Part shown: positions 37,484 through 45,502 of the stretch, piece after piece
Layout: each line of letters starts with the position of its first letter
Position numbering within the stretch: the first letter of the stretch is position 1
From: Pseudomonadota bacterium
Lineage (GTDB): Bacteria; Pseudomonadota; Gammaproteobacteria; Burkholderiales; Burkholderiaceae_C
Length of the DNA: 45,502 nt
Reading direction: 5' to 3'
NCBI GenBank assembly: GCA_031119395.1
Contig: JAVHYA010000041.1
Span: 1-45,502, forward strand
The notes under the pieces: model-generated
What the model saw: the letters and a program-made list of their open reading frames with translations, nothing else
What the model was told of the DNA's origin: nothing
Database searches by the model: none
Position numbers and translations under genes: made by a program

Positions 37484-37511
37484 ACACCCCTCGCCACGCG
37501 GCGCGGGGTGT
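37484..37511 (+). other. Leader hairpin before mfd
   Basis: ACACCCC-T-CGCC-ACGC-GGCG-C-GGGGTGT: an 11-bp stem with a symmetric 1x1 internal mismatch, directly followed by TTC and ending 22 nt before the mfd ATG. The short T-run is too weak for a standard terminator, but it could act as an attenuator or stabilise the mRNA 5' end. Confidence 0.55.
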
Positions 37512-37533
37512 TTCGCATTGCCTGGCTTCCTGC

Positions 37534-40500
37534 ATGGACCTCCCCACCCTCCCCTCCGGCAAGCGCTTCACGCTGCCGCGCCCGCCTGCGTCGAGCGACG
37601 CCCTGCTGCTCGCCCGCCTGGCCGAGCGCGAGAAGTCCGCCGGCCGCGTGACGGCCGTCTTCGCGGCCGATGCCACCGACACCCAGCGCCTGGTCGACGA
37701 ACTGGCCTTCTTCGCGCCCGAACTGCGCACCGCCGTCTTCCCCGACTGGGAGACGCTGCCCTACGACGCCTTCTCGCCGCACCAGGACCTGATCAGCGAG
37801 CGGCTGGCGACGCTGTGGCGCATCCTGCAGCGCGACAGGACGGAAGGCGTGGATGTGGTGCTCGTGCCCGCCACCACCGCGCTCTACCGCGTGGCGCCGC
37901 CGAGCTTCCTGGCGGGCTACACCTTCCAGTTCAAGACCGGGCAGAAGCTGGACGAAGCGAAGTTCAAGGCCCAGCTCACGCTGGCCGGCTACAGCCACGT
38001 CACGCAGGTCGTGAGCCCCGGCGAGTACGCAGTGCGCGGCGGGTTGATCGACCTCTTCCCGATGGGTTCGCCGCAGCCCTTCCGCGTCGACCTGTTCGAC
38101 GACGAGATCGACTCCATCCGCACCTTCGACCCCGACAGCCAGCGCAGCCTGTACCCGGTGCCCGAGGTGCGGCTGCTGCCGGGCCGCGAGTTCCCGATGG
38201 ACGACGAGGCGCGGGCGCGCTTTCGCAGCCGGTGGCGCGAGCTGCTCGAGGGCGACCCGACCAAGAGCCGCATCTACAAGGACATGGGCAACGGCGTCGC
38301 GACCGCGGGCATCGAGTACTACCTGCCGCTGTTCTTCGACGAGACCGCCACGGTGTTCGACTACCTGGGCGCCGATGCGACGCTGGTGCTGCACGGCGAC
38401 CTCGAAGGCGCCTTCCAGCATTTCTGGCAGGACACGCGCGAGCGCTTTCGCCTGGTGCAGGGCGACCCCGAGCGGCCGGCGCTGCCTCCCGATGCGCTGT
38501 TCCTGTCGGCCGAGCAGTTCTATGCTAAGACCAAGGCGCATCCACAGCTGGCGATACGCCATGCCGTTCAGGCGGAGCCTGCCGAAGCCCAGGACAGCGC
38601 GTCGACCGTTCGACAGGCTCAGGACAGGCCAAGCTCGGCGCGAACGGGTGCGGGCGAGGCGGGCAGCTCGGCCTACGCCGAGTTCGACACCCTTCCCCCG
38701 CTCGCCGTCGTGCGCGGCGCCGAAGACCCGCTCACGCGCCTGAAGGACCACATCCGCAACACGCAGCACCGCGTGCTGGTGCTGGCCGAGAGCGAGGGCC
38801 GGCGCGAGAGCCTGCTCGACTTCCTGCGCGCCAGCGGCGTGAACCCGCCGGCCTTCGATTCGCTCGCGGAGTTCGAAGCCGCCGCCGACGAGAAGGTCGG
38901 CATCGCCACTGCCGCGCTGGCGGCCGGCTTCACCTGGCTCGAGACCGGCATCGACTTCGTCACCGAGACCGAGCTCTTCGCCACCCAGCCCACCACGCGG
39001 CGCCGCGGCAAGCGGCAGGAGCAGACCAGCGACGTCGATGCACTGATCAAGGACCTGTCGGAGCTCAACGTCGGCGACCCGGTGGTGCACAGCGCCCACG
39101 GCATCGGCCGCTACCGCGGGCTGATCAACATGGACCTCGGCTCGAAGAACGCCGACGGCACGCCCGCGCTGCAGGAGATGCTGCACCTGGAGTACGCCGA
39201 CAAGGCCACGCTCTACGTGCCGGTGTCGCAGCTGCACCTGATCAGCCGCTACACCGGCGTGTCTGCCGACGAGGCACCGCTGCACAAGCTGGGCTCCGGC
39301 CAGTGGGAGAAGGCCAAGCGCAGGGCGGCGGAGCAGGTGCGCGACGCCGCCGCCGAACTGCTGAACATCTACGCCCGCCGCGCCGCGCGCGAAGGCCATG
39401 CCTTCCGCTTCTCGGCCGCCGACTACGAGGTCTTCGCCAACGACTTCGGCTTCGAGGAAACGGCCGACCAGAAGGCCGCGATCCACGCGGTGATCCAGGA
39501 CATGATCTCGCCGCGGCCCATGGACCGCCTGGTGTGCGGCGACGTCGGCTTCGGCAAGACCGAGGTCGCGCTGCGCGCTGCCTTCGTGGCCGTGACCGGC
39601 GGCAGGCAGGTCGCCTTCCTCGCGCCGACCACGCTGCTGGCGGAGCAGCACTACCAGACCCTGGTCGACCGCTTTTCCAAGTGGCCCGTGAAGGTGGCGG
39701 AGATGAGCCGCTTCCGCTCGGCCAAGGAGATCACCGCGGCCGGCAAGGGCCTGGCCGACGGCAGCGTCGACATCGTGGTCGGCACGCACAAGCTGCTCAG
39801 CGAATCGGTCAAGTTCAAGAACCTGGGCCTGCTCATCATCGACGAGGAACACCGCTTCGGCGTGCGCCACAAGGAGGCGATGAAGGCGCTGCGTGCCGAG
39901 GTGGACGTGCTGACGCTCACCGCCACGCCGATCCCGCGCACGCTGGGCATGGCGCTCGAGGGCCTGCGCGACCTGAGCGTGATCGCCACCGCGCCGCAGC
40001 GGCGCCTGGCGATCAAGACCTTCGTGCGCAACGAGGGCACGGGCGTGATCCGCGAGGCCGTGCTGCGCGAGCTCAAGCGCGGCGGGCAGGTCTACTTCCT
40101 GCACAACGAGGTCGAGACCATCGAGAACCGGCGCCAGAAGCTGCAGGAGATCCTGCCCGAGGCACGCATCGCCGTGGCCCACGGCCAGATGCCCGAGCGC
40201 GAACTGGAGCGCGTGATGCGCGACTTCGTCGCCCAGCGCTTCAACCTGCTGCTGTGCTCGACCATCATCGAGACCGGCATCGACGTGCCCTCGGCCAACA
40301 CCATCGTCATCAGCCGTGCCGACAAGTTCGGCCTGGCCCAGTTGCACCAGCTGCGCGGGCGCGTGGGCCGCAGCCACCACCAGGCGTATGCCTACCTGAT
40401 GGTGCCCGACACCGAGGGCCTGACCAAGCAGGCGGCGCAGCGCCTGGATGCCATCCAGCAGATGGAAGAGCTGGGCAGCGGCTTCTACCTCGCGATGCAC

Positions 40501-41109
40501 GACCTGGAGATCCGCGGCGCCGGCGAGGTGCTGGGCGAGAACCAGAGCGGCAACATGATGGAGATCGGCTTCCAGCTCTACAACGAGATGCTGTCCGAGG
40601 CGGTGAATTCGCTCAAGGCCGGCAAGGAGCCCGACCTGCTCTCGCCGCTGTCGGTCACGACGGAGATCAACCTGCACGCCCCCGCCCTGCTGCCCGACGA
40701 CTACTGCGGCGACGTGCACCTGCGCCTGTCCTTCTACAAGAAGCTGGCCACGGCCAAGACCTCCGACCAGATCGACACGCTGCTGGAGGAGCTGGTGGAC
40801 CGCTTCGGCAAGCTGCCGCCGCAGGCCCAGACGCTGATCGACGTGCACCGGCTGCGCGTGCTGGCGCGGCCCTACGGCGTGGCCAAGGTCGATGCCGCCC
40901 CGGGCATCATCAACATCAGCTTCCGGCCGAACCCGCCGGTGGACCCGATGGCCATCATCCAGCTCATCCAGAAGAACAAGCACATCAAGCTGGCCGGCAA
41001 CGAGAAGCTGCGCATCGAGCGCGAACTCAAGGAGCCCCGCGACCGGGCGCAGATGGTGCGCGACGTGCTGCGCTCCCTGGGGCAGCCCAAGGCGGCGGAG
41101 GCGGCCTGA
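37534..41109 (+). CDS. mfd: Transcription-repair coupling factor
   Basis: Removes RNA polymerase stalled at DNA lesions and recruits UvrA. Order: UvrB-like region (1 to about 340), linker, RNA-polymerase-interacting domain (from [18 protein letters not shown] near 510), RecG-like motor with Walker A GDVGFGKT at 669-676, DEEH at 770-773, [10 protein letters not shown] and [14 protein letters not shown], then the TRCF C-terminal domain. At 1,191 aa it is about 40 residues longer than E. coli Mfd. The extra length includes residues about 345-371 ([19 protein letters not shown]), translated from an inverted-repeat element in the linker after the UvrB-like region. Confidence 0.96.
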   Translation: MDLPTLPSGKRFTLPRPPASSDALLLARLAEREKSAGRVTAVFAADATDTQRLVDELAFFAPELRTAVFPDWETLPYDAFSPHQDLISERLATLWRILQRDRTEGVDVVLVPATTALYRVAPPSFLAGYTFQFKTGQKLDEAKFKAQLTLAGYSHVTQVVSPGEYAVRGGLIDLFPMGSPQPFRVDLFDDEIDSIRTFDPDSQRSLYPVPEVRLLPGREFPMDDEARARFRSRWRELLEGDPTKSRIYKDMGNGVATAGIEYYLPLFFDETATVFDYLGADATLVLHGDLEGAFQHFWQDTRERFRLVQGDPERPALPPDALFLSAEQFYAKTKAHPQLAIRHAVQAEPAEAQDSASTVRQAQDRPSSARTGAGEAGSSAYAEFDTLPPLAVVRGAEDPLTRLKDHIRNTQHRVLVLAESEGRRESLLDFLRASGVNPPAFDSLAEFEAAADEKVGIATAALAAGFTWLETGIDFVTETELFATQPTTRRRGKRQEQTSDVDALIKDLSELNVGDPVVHSAHGIGRYRGLINMDLGSKNADGTPALQEMLHLEYADKATLYVPVSQLHLISRYTGVSADEAPLHKLGSGQWEKAKRRAAEQVRDAAAELLNIYARRAAREGHAFRFSAADYEVFANDFGFEETADQKAAIHAVIQDMISPRPMDRLVCGDVGFGKTEVALRAAFVAVTGGRQVAFLAPTTLLAEQHYQTLVDRFSKWPVKVAEMSRFRSAKEITAAGKGLADGSVDIVVGTHKLLSESVKFKNLGLLIIDEEHRFGVRHKEAMKALRAEVDVLTLTATPIPRTLGMALEGLRDLSVIATAPQRRLAIKTFVRNEGTGVIREAVLRELKRGGQVYFLHNEVETIENRRQKLQEILPEARIAVAHGQMPERELERVMRDFVAQRFNLLLCSTIIETGIDVPSANTIVISRADKFGLAQLHQLRGRVGRSHHQAYAYLMVPDTEGLTKQAAQRLDAIQQMEELGSGFYLAMHDLEIRGAGEVLGENQSGNMMEIGFQLYNEMLSEAVNSLKAGKEPDLLSPLSVTTEINLHAPALLPDDYCGDVHLRLSFYKKLATAKTSDQIDTLLEELVDRFGKLPPQAQTLIDVHRLRVLARPYGVAKVDAAPGIINISFRPNPPVDPMAIIQLIQKNKHIKLAGNEKLRIERELKEPRDRAQMVRDVLRSLGQPKAAEAA
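38564..38645 (+). repeat. Inverted-repeat element translated within mfd
   Basis: Arms at 38566-38587 (GTTCAGGCGGAGCCTGCCGA) and 38608-38629 (GTTCGACAGGCTCAGGACAG) are imperfect inverted copies of one another around a short centre. The TTCGACAGGCTCAGG unit is a repeat I recognise from many proteobacterial genomes, usually intergenic. It is unrelated to the GCTAT-N7-ATAGC family and keeps the mfd frame open. Confidence 0.8.
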
Positions 41110-41174
41110 CGGCGGCGTCGGCACAACCCTTGCTAAATTCCTTGCCAACCCGAGCCACCACAGACAAGGAACGC

Positions 41175-42152
41175 ATGCAGAGCCGACGCCAAGCCATCAT
41201 GTTCACGGGCGCGCTGGGCGCGTTGGCCGCCGCCGGGCGAGCCTTCGCGCAGGCGAAGTACCCCGACCGCCCGGTGAAGGTCATCGTGGGCCTGCCGGCC
41301 GGCGGCAGTGCCGACATGATCGCGCGCGAGCTGAGCCAGAAGCTCGCCGCAGCGCTGGGACAGCCCTTCGTCGTGGACAACCGCGCCGGGGCGTCGGGCC
41401 AGATCGGCATGCCGGCAGTGGCCCGTTCCGCGCCGGACGGCTACACGCTCACCGTCTCGCCCGCCTCCTTCCTCACGACCAACAAGAGCGTCTTCAAGGC
41501 CTTGCCCTACGACCCCGAGGCCGACTTCGCCCCGATCTCGCGGCTCGTGAACCAGCCGATGGTGCTGATCGTGAAGGACCGGACCAAGTACCCCTCGGTG
41601 GCCGCCTTCCTGGCAGCCGCGAAGGCCGAGCCGGGCAAGCTCACCTACGCGTCCTCGGGCGACGGCAGCCCGCAGCACCTGGGTGCGCTCATGTTCGAGA
41701 CCCGCACCGGCGCGAAGATGCTGCACGTGCCCTACAAGGGCGGCGCGCCTGCGATCAACGACACGCTGGCCGGCAGCGTGGACTGCATGTTCGCCGTCAT
41801 GCCCGAAGCCATGCCCCACGTGCAGGCCGGCAAGCTCTTCGCACTCGGCGTGATGAGCCCGCAGCGCTCGCCCGTGCTGCCCGCCGTGCCGACCATGGCC
41901 GAAAGCGGCCTTCGCGACCTGAACCTCTCGGCCTGGGTCGGCCTCCTCGCGCCGGCCAAGACGCCCAGGCCCATCGTCGACCAGCTCAACGCCGCCGTGC
42001 GCGCCGCGCTGGATCCGCAGCTCCAGGCCAAGCTGGCGACCAACGGCATCGAGGTCGCGCCGAGCTCGCCCGAGGAACTGCAGCGCATCATTGCGGCGGA
42101 CCTCAAGCTGCACGCGGAACTGGTGAAGGCGGCGGGACTGGTGCCGCAGTAA
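41175..42152 (+). CDS. Bug/TctC-family periplasmic solute-binding protein
   Basis: 325-aa tripartite-tricarboxylate-type binding receptor, a family hugely expanded in Burkholderiales. Signal peptide MQSRRQAIMFTGALGALAAA with a twin-Arg-like start, then YPDRPVKVIVGLPAGGSADM, DNRAGASGQIG and LHVPYKGGAPAINDTLAG, all typical. Ligand is unknown (carboxylates are usual). No TctA/TctB membrane genes are near, so it is an orphan receptor. The ATG at 41175 has AAGGA 4 nt upstream. A TAAATT -10-like box lies at 41134-41139 in the 65-nt gap after mfd. Confidence 0.93.
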   Translation: MQSRRQAIMFTGALGALAAAGRAFAQAKYPDRPVKVIVGLPAGGSADMIARELSQKLAAALGQPFVVDNRAGASGQIGMPAVARSAPDGYTLTVSPASFLTTNKSVFKALPYDPEADFAPISRLVNQPMVLIVKDRTKYPSVAAFLAAAKAEPGKLTYASSGDGSPQHLGALMFETRTGAKMLHVPYKGGAPAINDTLAGSVDCMFAVMPEAMPHVQAGKLFALGVMSPQRSPVLPAVPTMAESGLRDLNLSAWVGLLAPAKTPRPIVDQLNAAVRAALDPQLQAKLATNGIEVAPSSPEELQRIIAADLKLHAELVKAAGLVPQ

Positions 42153-42198
42153 GGCCGCGCGTGCGCCGCCCGCGGGGCGCGATGAGAAAATCAGCGCC

Positions 42199-42924
42199 AT
42201 GACTGCAGCCGTCTCCAAGCAAGACATCGCGCCGGGCCTCGTGCTCCGCCACATCACGCCGCCGCTCGCGCTCGCCGACTTCAGGCTCATCGCCTTCGAC
42301 ATGGACTCGACGCTGATCAACATCGAGTGCATCGACGAGATCGCCGACGCCGTGGGCAAGAAGGCCGAGGTGGCGGCCATCACCGAAGCGACGATGCGCG
42401 GCGAGATCCAGGACTTCAAGGAGAGCCTGCGCCGGCGCGTCGCGCTGCTCGAGGGCGTGCCGACGACGGCGCTGCAGCAGGTCTACGACGAGCGCCTGCG
42501 CCTGAATCCCGGCGCCGACACGCTGGTGGCGGCCTGCAAGGCCGCGGGGCTGAAGGTGCTGCTGGTGTCGGGCGGCTTCACCTTCTTCGCCGACCGGGTG
42601 AAGCAGCGCCTGGGCATCGACTTCGCACGCTCCAACCTGCTCGAGGAGGCGAACGGCCAGCTCACCGGCCGGGTGGTCACGCAGTCGTGGGGCGACATCT
42701 GCGACGGCGCCGAGAAGCGCCGCACCCTGCTGGAGGTCGCATCGCTGATCGGCGCATCGCCCGCGCAGTGCATCGCGGTGGGCGATGGCGCGAACGACCT
42801 GCCGATGATGGGCGAAGCGGGCCTCTCGGTGGCCTACCATGCCAAGCCGAAGGTGCGTGAGCAGGCGATGGTGGCAATCGACGAAGGTGGGCTCGATCGC
42901 CTGCTGGACGTCGTCCGGGCCTGA
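42199..42924 (+). CDS. serB: Phosphoserine phosphatase
   Basis: Last step of serine synthesis: dephosphorylates phosphoserine. HAD-superfamily enzyme with nucleophile Asp34 and acid Asp36 in FDMDSTLINIECIDE, motif II serine in LLVSGGFTFFA, and motif III/IV in AVGDGANDLPMMGEAGLSVA. 241 aa; it lacks the N-terminal ACT-like domain of the longer E. coli form, as is usual for shorter SerB proteins. Convergent with the DUF6172-like gene. Confidence 0.95.
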   Translation: MTAAVSKQDIAPGLVLRHITPPLALADFRLIAFDMDSTLINIECIDEIADAVGKKAEVAAITEATMRGEIQDFKESLRRRVALLEGVPTTALQQVYDERLRLNPGADTLVAACKAAGLKVLLVSGGFTFFADRVKQRLGIDFARSNLLEEANGQLTGRVVTQSWGDICDGAEKRRTLLEVASLIGASPAQCIAVGDGANDLPMMGEAGLSVAYHAKPKVREQAMVAIDEGGLDRLLDVVRA

Positions 42925-42941
42925 GGCCAAACCGCCGTTTT

Positions 42942-43003
42942 GCTATCGTTTTCGTAGCTGCTCGCGCAGGCGGGGCGGGCGCTGCAGCCCGATCTGGCTC
43001 AAA
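42942..43003 (+). repeat. Dispersed palindromic repeat, copy 9 (serB/DUF6172-like convergent junction)
   Basis: Core 42942-42958 is GCTAT-CGTTTTC-GTAGC, followed by TGCTCGCGCAGGCGGG, GCGCTGCAGCCCGAT and GGCTCAAA. The tail includes the stop codon (42999-43001) of the minus-strand gene. Confidence 0.85.
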
Positions 43004-43319
43004 TTTCTTCCTCGGTGGCGCCGTCGCTCTCGGTCGCCGCCGCGTGTCGCGCCGCCGGCCGCGCCGTGAGCTCCACATAGATCTGCGCTTGCTGCGTGCG
43101 CGCCGCCTCGTCGATGAGCGCATTGAGCGACGCCAGGTTCACGGCCTGCGCCTCCTCGGCACTGGGACCGAAGCGGCAATCGAACTCCCAGTGGTGCGCG
43201 CCCTCGGGCAGCGGATGGCGGCGGTCGCGCTTGAGCGCCTTGCGGATGTCGTGGCGGATGGCGTCGAGCACACGGTCCGGATGGCGGCCCTCGATCTGCA
43301 GCGGAAAGGTTTTTCTCAT
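42999..43319 (-). CDS. Conserved hypothetical protein (DUF6172-like)
   Basis: 106 aa. MRKTFPLQIEGRHPDRVLDA, then RHDIRKALKRDRRHPLPEGA and HHWEFDCRFGPSAEEAQAVN resemble a small Burkholderiales family I recall as DUF6172; function unknown. The ATG at 43319 fits the conserved start, although the frame stays open upstream. The C-terminus (ATESDGATEEEI) is acidic and its stop codon falls inside a dispersed repeat, so the tail may have been altered by the insertion. It is divergent from the 75-aa gene at 43412. Confidence 0.78.
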   Translation of the reverse strand: MRKTFPLQIEGRHPDRVLDAIRHDIRKALKRDRRHPLPEGAHHWEFDCRFGPSAEEAQAVNLASLNALIDEAARTQQAQIYVELTARPAARHAAATESDGATEEEI

Positions 43320-43411
43320 GCGCGATCGTATCGCGCCACCCTTTCGCCTCGCGCAAGCGCCCCGGACCTGCGTACAGTCGACCCCTCGACGACACCGCAG
43401 GAGATCAGGAC

Positions 43412-43639
43412 ATGGCGCGCGCAAACGATTGGGCCAGCAAGGTGATGGCACTGGTCCACGGCGGCAACACCGCTGCGGCCATCGCGCAGATCAAGGTCGC
43501 GCCCAGCGTGAAGGACCTGCAGGCCCTGGCGACGATCATGAAGCTCTCGCGCCTCACGGGCAAATACCGCCACCTCGACGCGGCGATCGAGGACAACCTC
43601 GCCCTGCTCTCGGCGCCGCGGCTGCACCGCTCGCCCTGA
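43412..43639 (+). CDS. Small conserved hypothetical protein (75 aa)
   Basis: Begins MARANDWASKVMALVHGGNT, then AAAIAQIKVAPSVKDLQALA and ends ALLSAPRLHRSP. I recall near-identical small proteins in other Comamonadaceae but no function. It is mostly helical with no signal peptide, membrane segment or metal motif. AGGAG lies 8 nt before the ATG. It stands alone: the MFS gene starts 146 nt later, and that gap shows nothing I can assign. Confidence 0.75.
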   Translation: MARANDWASKVMALVHGGNTAAAIAQIKVAPSVKDLQALATIMKLSRLTGKYRHLDAAIEDNLALLSAPRLHRSP

Positions 43640-43785
43640 GTGGCAGCCGGCACGTCGCAGCACGGCCTGCTGCCGCGGCGGGTTCCTAGCGATCCATCGA
43701 TCGGCCCGCCCTGGACCCGCAGCAGCCACGGCGCGTCGCGGTCCACGACACCGCCAGACTTCCTCGCCTTCGAACTGCCCATTTG

Positions 43786-45345
43786 ATGGACCCGACCCGA
43801 CCTGAACAAAGCACGGCGCGACCGGCACGTGTCCAGCGCGCCGTGCTGGTCGTGGCCATCCTCGGCTCCAGCATGGCCTTCATCGACGGCACCGTGGTCA
43901 ACGTCGCCCTGCCGGCCATGCAGCGCGACTTGCAGGCCACGGCCTTCCAGGCCCAGTGGGTGGTGGAGTCCTATGCGCTCTTTCTGGCCGCGCTCCTGCT
44001 CGCCGGCGGTGCACTGGGGGATCGGCTCGGGCGGCGGCGCGTGTTTGCGATCGGCGTGGCGATCTTCGCGCTGGCGTCCGTCGCCTGCGGCCTGGCGGCC
44101 AGCATCCAGCAACTGATCGGCGCGCGGGCCGTCCAAGGCGTCGGGGCTGCCCTGCTGGTGCCGGGCAGTCTCGCGCTGATCAGCGCCAACTTCGGCGAGC
44201 ACGAGCGAGGCCAGGCCATCGGCACCTGGTCCGGATTCAGCGGCATCACTGCGGCGATCGGCCCGGTGCTGGGCGGCTACCTGGTCGATCGATGGAGCTG
44301 GCACTGGGCGTTCCTGCTGAATGTCCCGCTGGCTGCCGCCGTGCTCTGGCTGGTCTGGCGCCACGTTCCGGAAAGCCGCGACCCGTCGGCGCGCGGCGCT
44401 CCGATGGATGGATGGGGCGCCGTCTGGGCCACCGCCGCGCTGGGTGGCATCGTCTACGCCTTCGTCGAAGCGCCGACGCAGGGCTGGCGCACGGCGCCGG
44501 TGCTGGGCGGCCTGGCCGCCGGGCTCGTGGCCTGCGCCGCGTTCGTGATCACCGAGGCGCGCGCCAAGGCGCCCATGATGCCGCTGCACCTGTTCCGCAA
44601 CCGGAACTTCACCGGCGCGAACCTCGTCACGCTTGTGCTCTACAGCGCGCTCGGAGGCAGCCTGTACTTCTTCCCGCTCGCGCTGATCCAGGTGCAGGGC
44701 TACTCCGCCACGGCGGCGGGCGCGGCCCTGCTGCCTTTCGTGCTGATCCTCTTCGCCTTCTCCCGCCCCGCCGGCCGGCTCGTCGACCGCTACGGTTCGC
44801 GCGGACCGCTCGTCGTCGGCCCGCTGGTGGCTGCCGCGGCCTTCGTGCTGTTCGCGCTGCCCGGCGTCGGCGGACCGTATTGGCGCACCTACCTGCCCGC
44901 CGCGCTGCTGCTGGGGATCGGGATGACGATCACGATCGCGCCGCTCACGACGACGGTGATGAACGCGGTGGACGTGGAGCACGCGGGCACGGCCTCGGGC
45001 GTCAACAACGCGGTGTCGCGGGTGGCGGGGGTCCTGGCGATCGCGGTCCTCGGCCTGCTGATGGCGTGGGCCTTCGGGCGGCATCTGCGCGATGCGCTGG
45101 AGGCACTCGCCCTGCCCGTCAGCCTGAGGGACGCCGTGCTGGCCCAGGAGAGCCGGCTGGCGGGCGCAGCACTCCCCGCCGGACTCGATGCGGCACTGGC
45201 CGAGCGGCTGCATCGCGCGATCGGCGAGGCCTACATGGCGGGCTTCCGCTGGGTGATGGGTACGGCCGCGGCGCTCGCGGTTCTCGGCGCGGGCTGCGCC
45301 TGGGTGTGGATCGATGCGCCCCCGGCCTCACGGCATCGACCTTAG
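43786..45345 (+). CDS. DHA2-family (EmrB/QacA-type) MFS drug exporter
   Basis: 519-aa inner-membrane proton antiporter with about 14 membrane segments. First segment has the DHA2 motif SMAFIDGTVVNVALPAM; motif A is GDRLGRRRVFAIG; motif C-like GITAAIGPVLGGYLVDRW; the second half has FSRPAGRLVDRYGSRGP. Substrates are probably hydrophobic drugs or metabolites. No membrane-fusion partner or regulator is adjacent. The ATG at 43786 is used (a TTG directly before it also lies in frame). Confidence 0.9.
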   Translation: MDPTRPEQSTARPARVQRAVLVVAILGSSMAFIDGTVVNVALPAMQRDLQATAFQAQWVVESYALFLAALLLAGGALGDRLGRRRVFAIGVAIFALASVACGLAASIQQLIGARAVQGVGAALLVPGSLALISANFGEHERGQAIGTWSGFSGITAAIGPVLGGYLVDRWSWHWAFLLNVPLAAAVLWLVWRHVPESRDPSARGAPMDGWGAVWATAALGGIVYAFVEAPTQGWRTAPVLGGLAAGLVACAAFVITEARAKAPMMPLHLFRNRNFTGANLVTLVLYSALGGSLYFFPLALIQVQGYSATAAGAALLPFVLILFAFSRPAGRLVDRYGSRGPLVVGPLVAAAAFVLFALPGVGGPYWRTYLPAALLLGIGMTITIAPLTTTVMNAVDVEHAGTASGVNNAVSRVAGVLAIAVLGLLMAWAFGRHLRDALEALALPVSLRDAVLAQESRLAGAALPAGLDAALAERLHRAIGEAYMAGFRWVMGTAAALAVLGAGCAWVWIDAPPASRHRP

Positions 45346-45425
45346 GGGCGCGCGGCGACGCGCCTCGCGCCAGCGCCGCCGCAGGCCCTGCGCGCCGCCG
45401 GAGGCAGCGGCGCCGCCCGCTCGAC

Positions 45426-45502
45426 TCAGAGCGCCTGGCCCAGGCGCGCGATGCCTTCGCGGATCTTGTCGACGTTGGCCGTCGCGAAGCTCAGGCGCAG
45501 CG
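45426..45502 (-). CDS. PLP-dependent aminotransferase, last 25 codons (runs off window)
   Basis: Minus-strand residues LRLSFATANVDKIREGIARL followed by GQAL and a TGA stop match the C-terminal strand and helix of class I aminotransferases (LR-x-SFA...I-x-EGI-x-RL). The rest lies beyond base 45502. Convergent with the MFS gene; the 80-nt gap is GC-rich with no clear terminator. Confidence 0.7.
   Translation of the reverse strand, partial: LRLSFATANVDKIREGIARLGQAL

Noticed and set aside
37027-41148. A 1,373-codon open frame on the minus strand opposite mfd
   Set aside because: It is antisense to the well-supported mfd gene, with no recognisable domain and a composition typical of antisense frames.

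Overview
The window is 45.5 kb of gene-dense, GC-rich chromosomal core from a betaproteobacterium, almost certainly Burkholderiales and most likely Comamonadaceae (Variovorax/Acidovorax-like). This rests on gene content and order, on protein sequences, and on a family of short dispersed palindromic repeats (GCTAT-N7-ATAGC followed by a GC-rich tail) that I associate with that family. I see no phage, plasmid, insertion sequence, CRISPR array or rRNA. No gene-free gap exceeds about 300 bases; the largest is 292 nt, upstream of rpsB. Species cannot be fixed from the sequence alone.

Layout. 1-1821 (minus): carB (5' part only) and carA. 2056-17551 (minus): one long co-directional run, read rpsB > tsf > pyrH > frr > uppS > cdsA > dxr > rseP > bamA > skp > lpxD > fabZ > lpxA > lpxB > rnhB > SpoU-type RNA methyltransferase. 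It joins translation factors, UMP kinase, isoprenoid and phospholipid precursors, outer-membrane assembly and lipid A synthesis. Many genes overlap by 1-8 nt, and a Rho-independent terminator sits between rpsB and tsf. 17844-22177 (plus): amidase, D-amino-acid dehydrogenase-like oxidase and a bifunctional NAD(P)HX repair enzyme. 22258-25386 (minus): SDR oxidoreductase and RNase R. 25426: tRNA-Leu(CAG) with its own terminator. 25666-31607 (minus): rimO, phaR, a zinc-ribbon protein, tRNA-Val(GAC), relA and an alpha/beta hydrolase. 31675 (plus): 3-hydroxybutyrate dehydrogenase, which with phaR points to polyhydroxybutyrate metabolism. 32553-33699 (minus): SIMPL-domain protein and a small secreted protein. 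33886-36115 (plus): OmpR/EnvZ-type two-component system. 36192-37405 (minus): ispF and ispD, the second and third MEP-pathway genes here after dxr. 37534-42924 (plus): mfd, a Bug/TctC binding protein and serB. 42999-45502: two small conserved proteins, a DHA2-type drug exporter, and the last codons of a PLP aminotransferase.

The most unusual content is the repeat family rather than any gene cluster. Nine copies lie in the window: four inside enzymes (methyltransferase, lpxB, dxr, NAD(P)HX repair enzyme), one making up the signal peptide of the SIMPL protein, one supplying the amidase stop codon, and three at convergent gene junctions. All five in-frame copies use the same reading frame of the palindrome and give Ala-Ile/Met-x-x-Ile/Val-Ala/Val. 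A second, unrelated repeat is translated inside mfd. I found no convincing new defence or mobile system.
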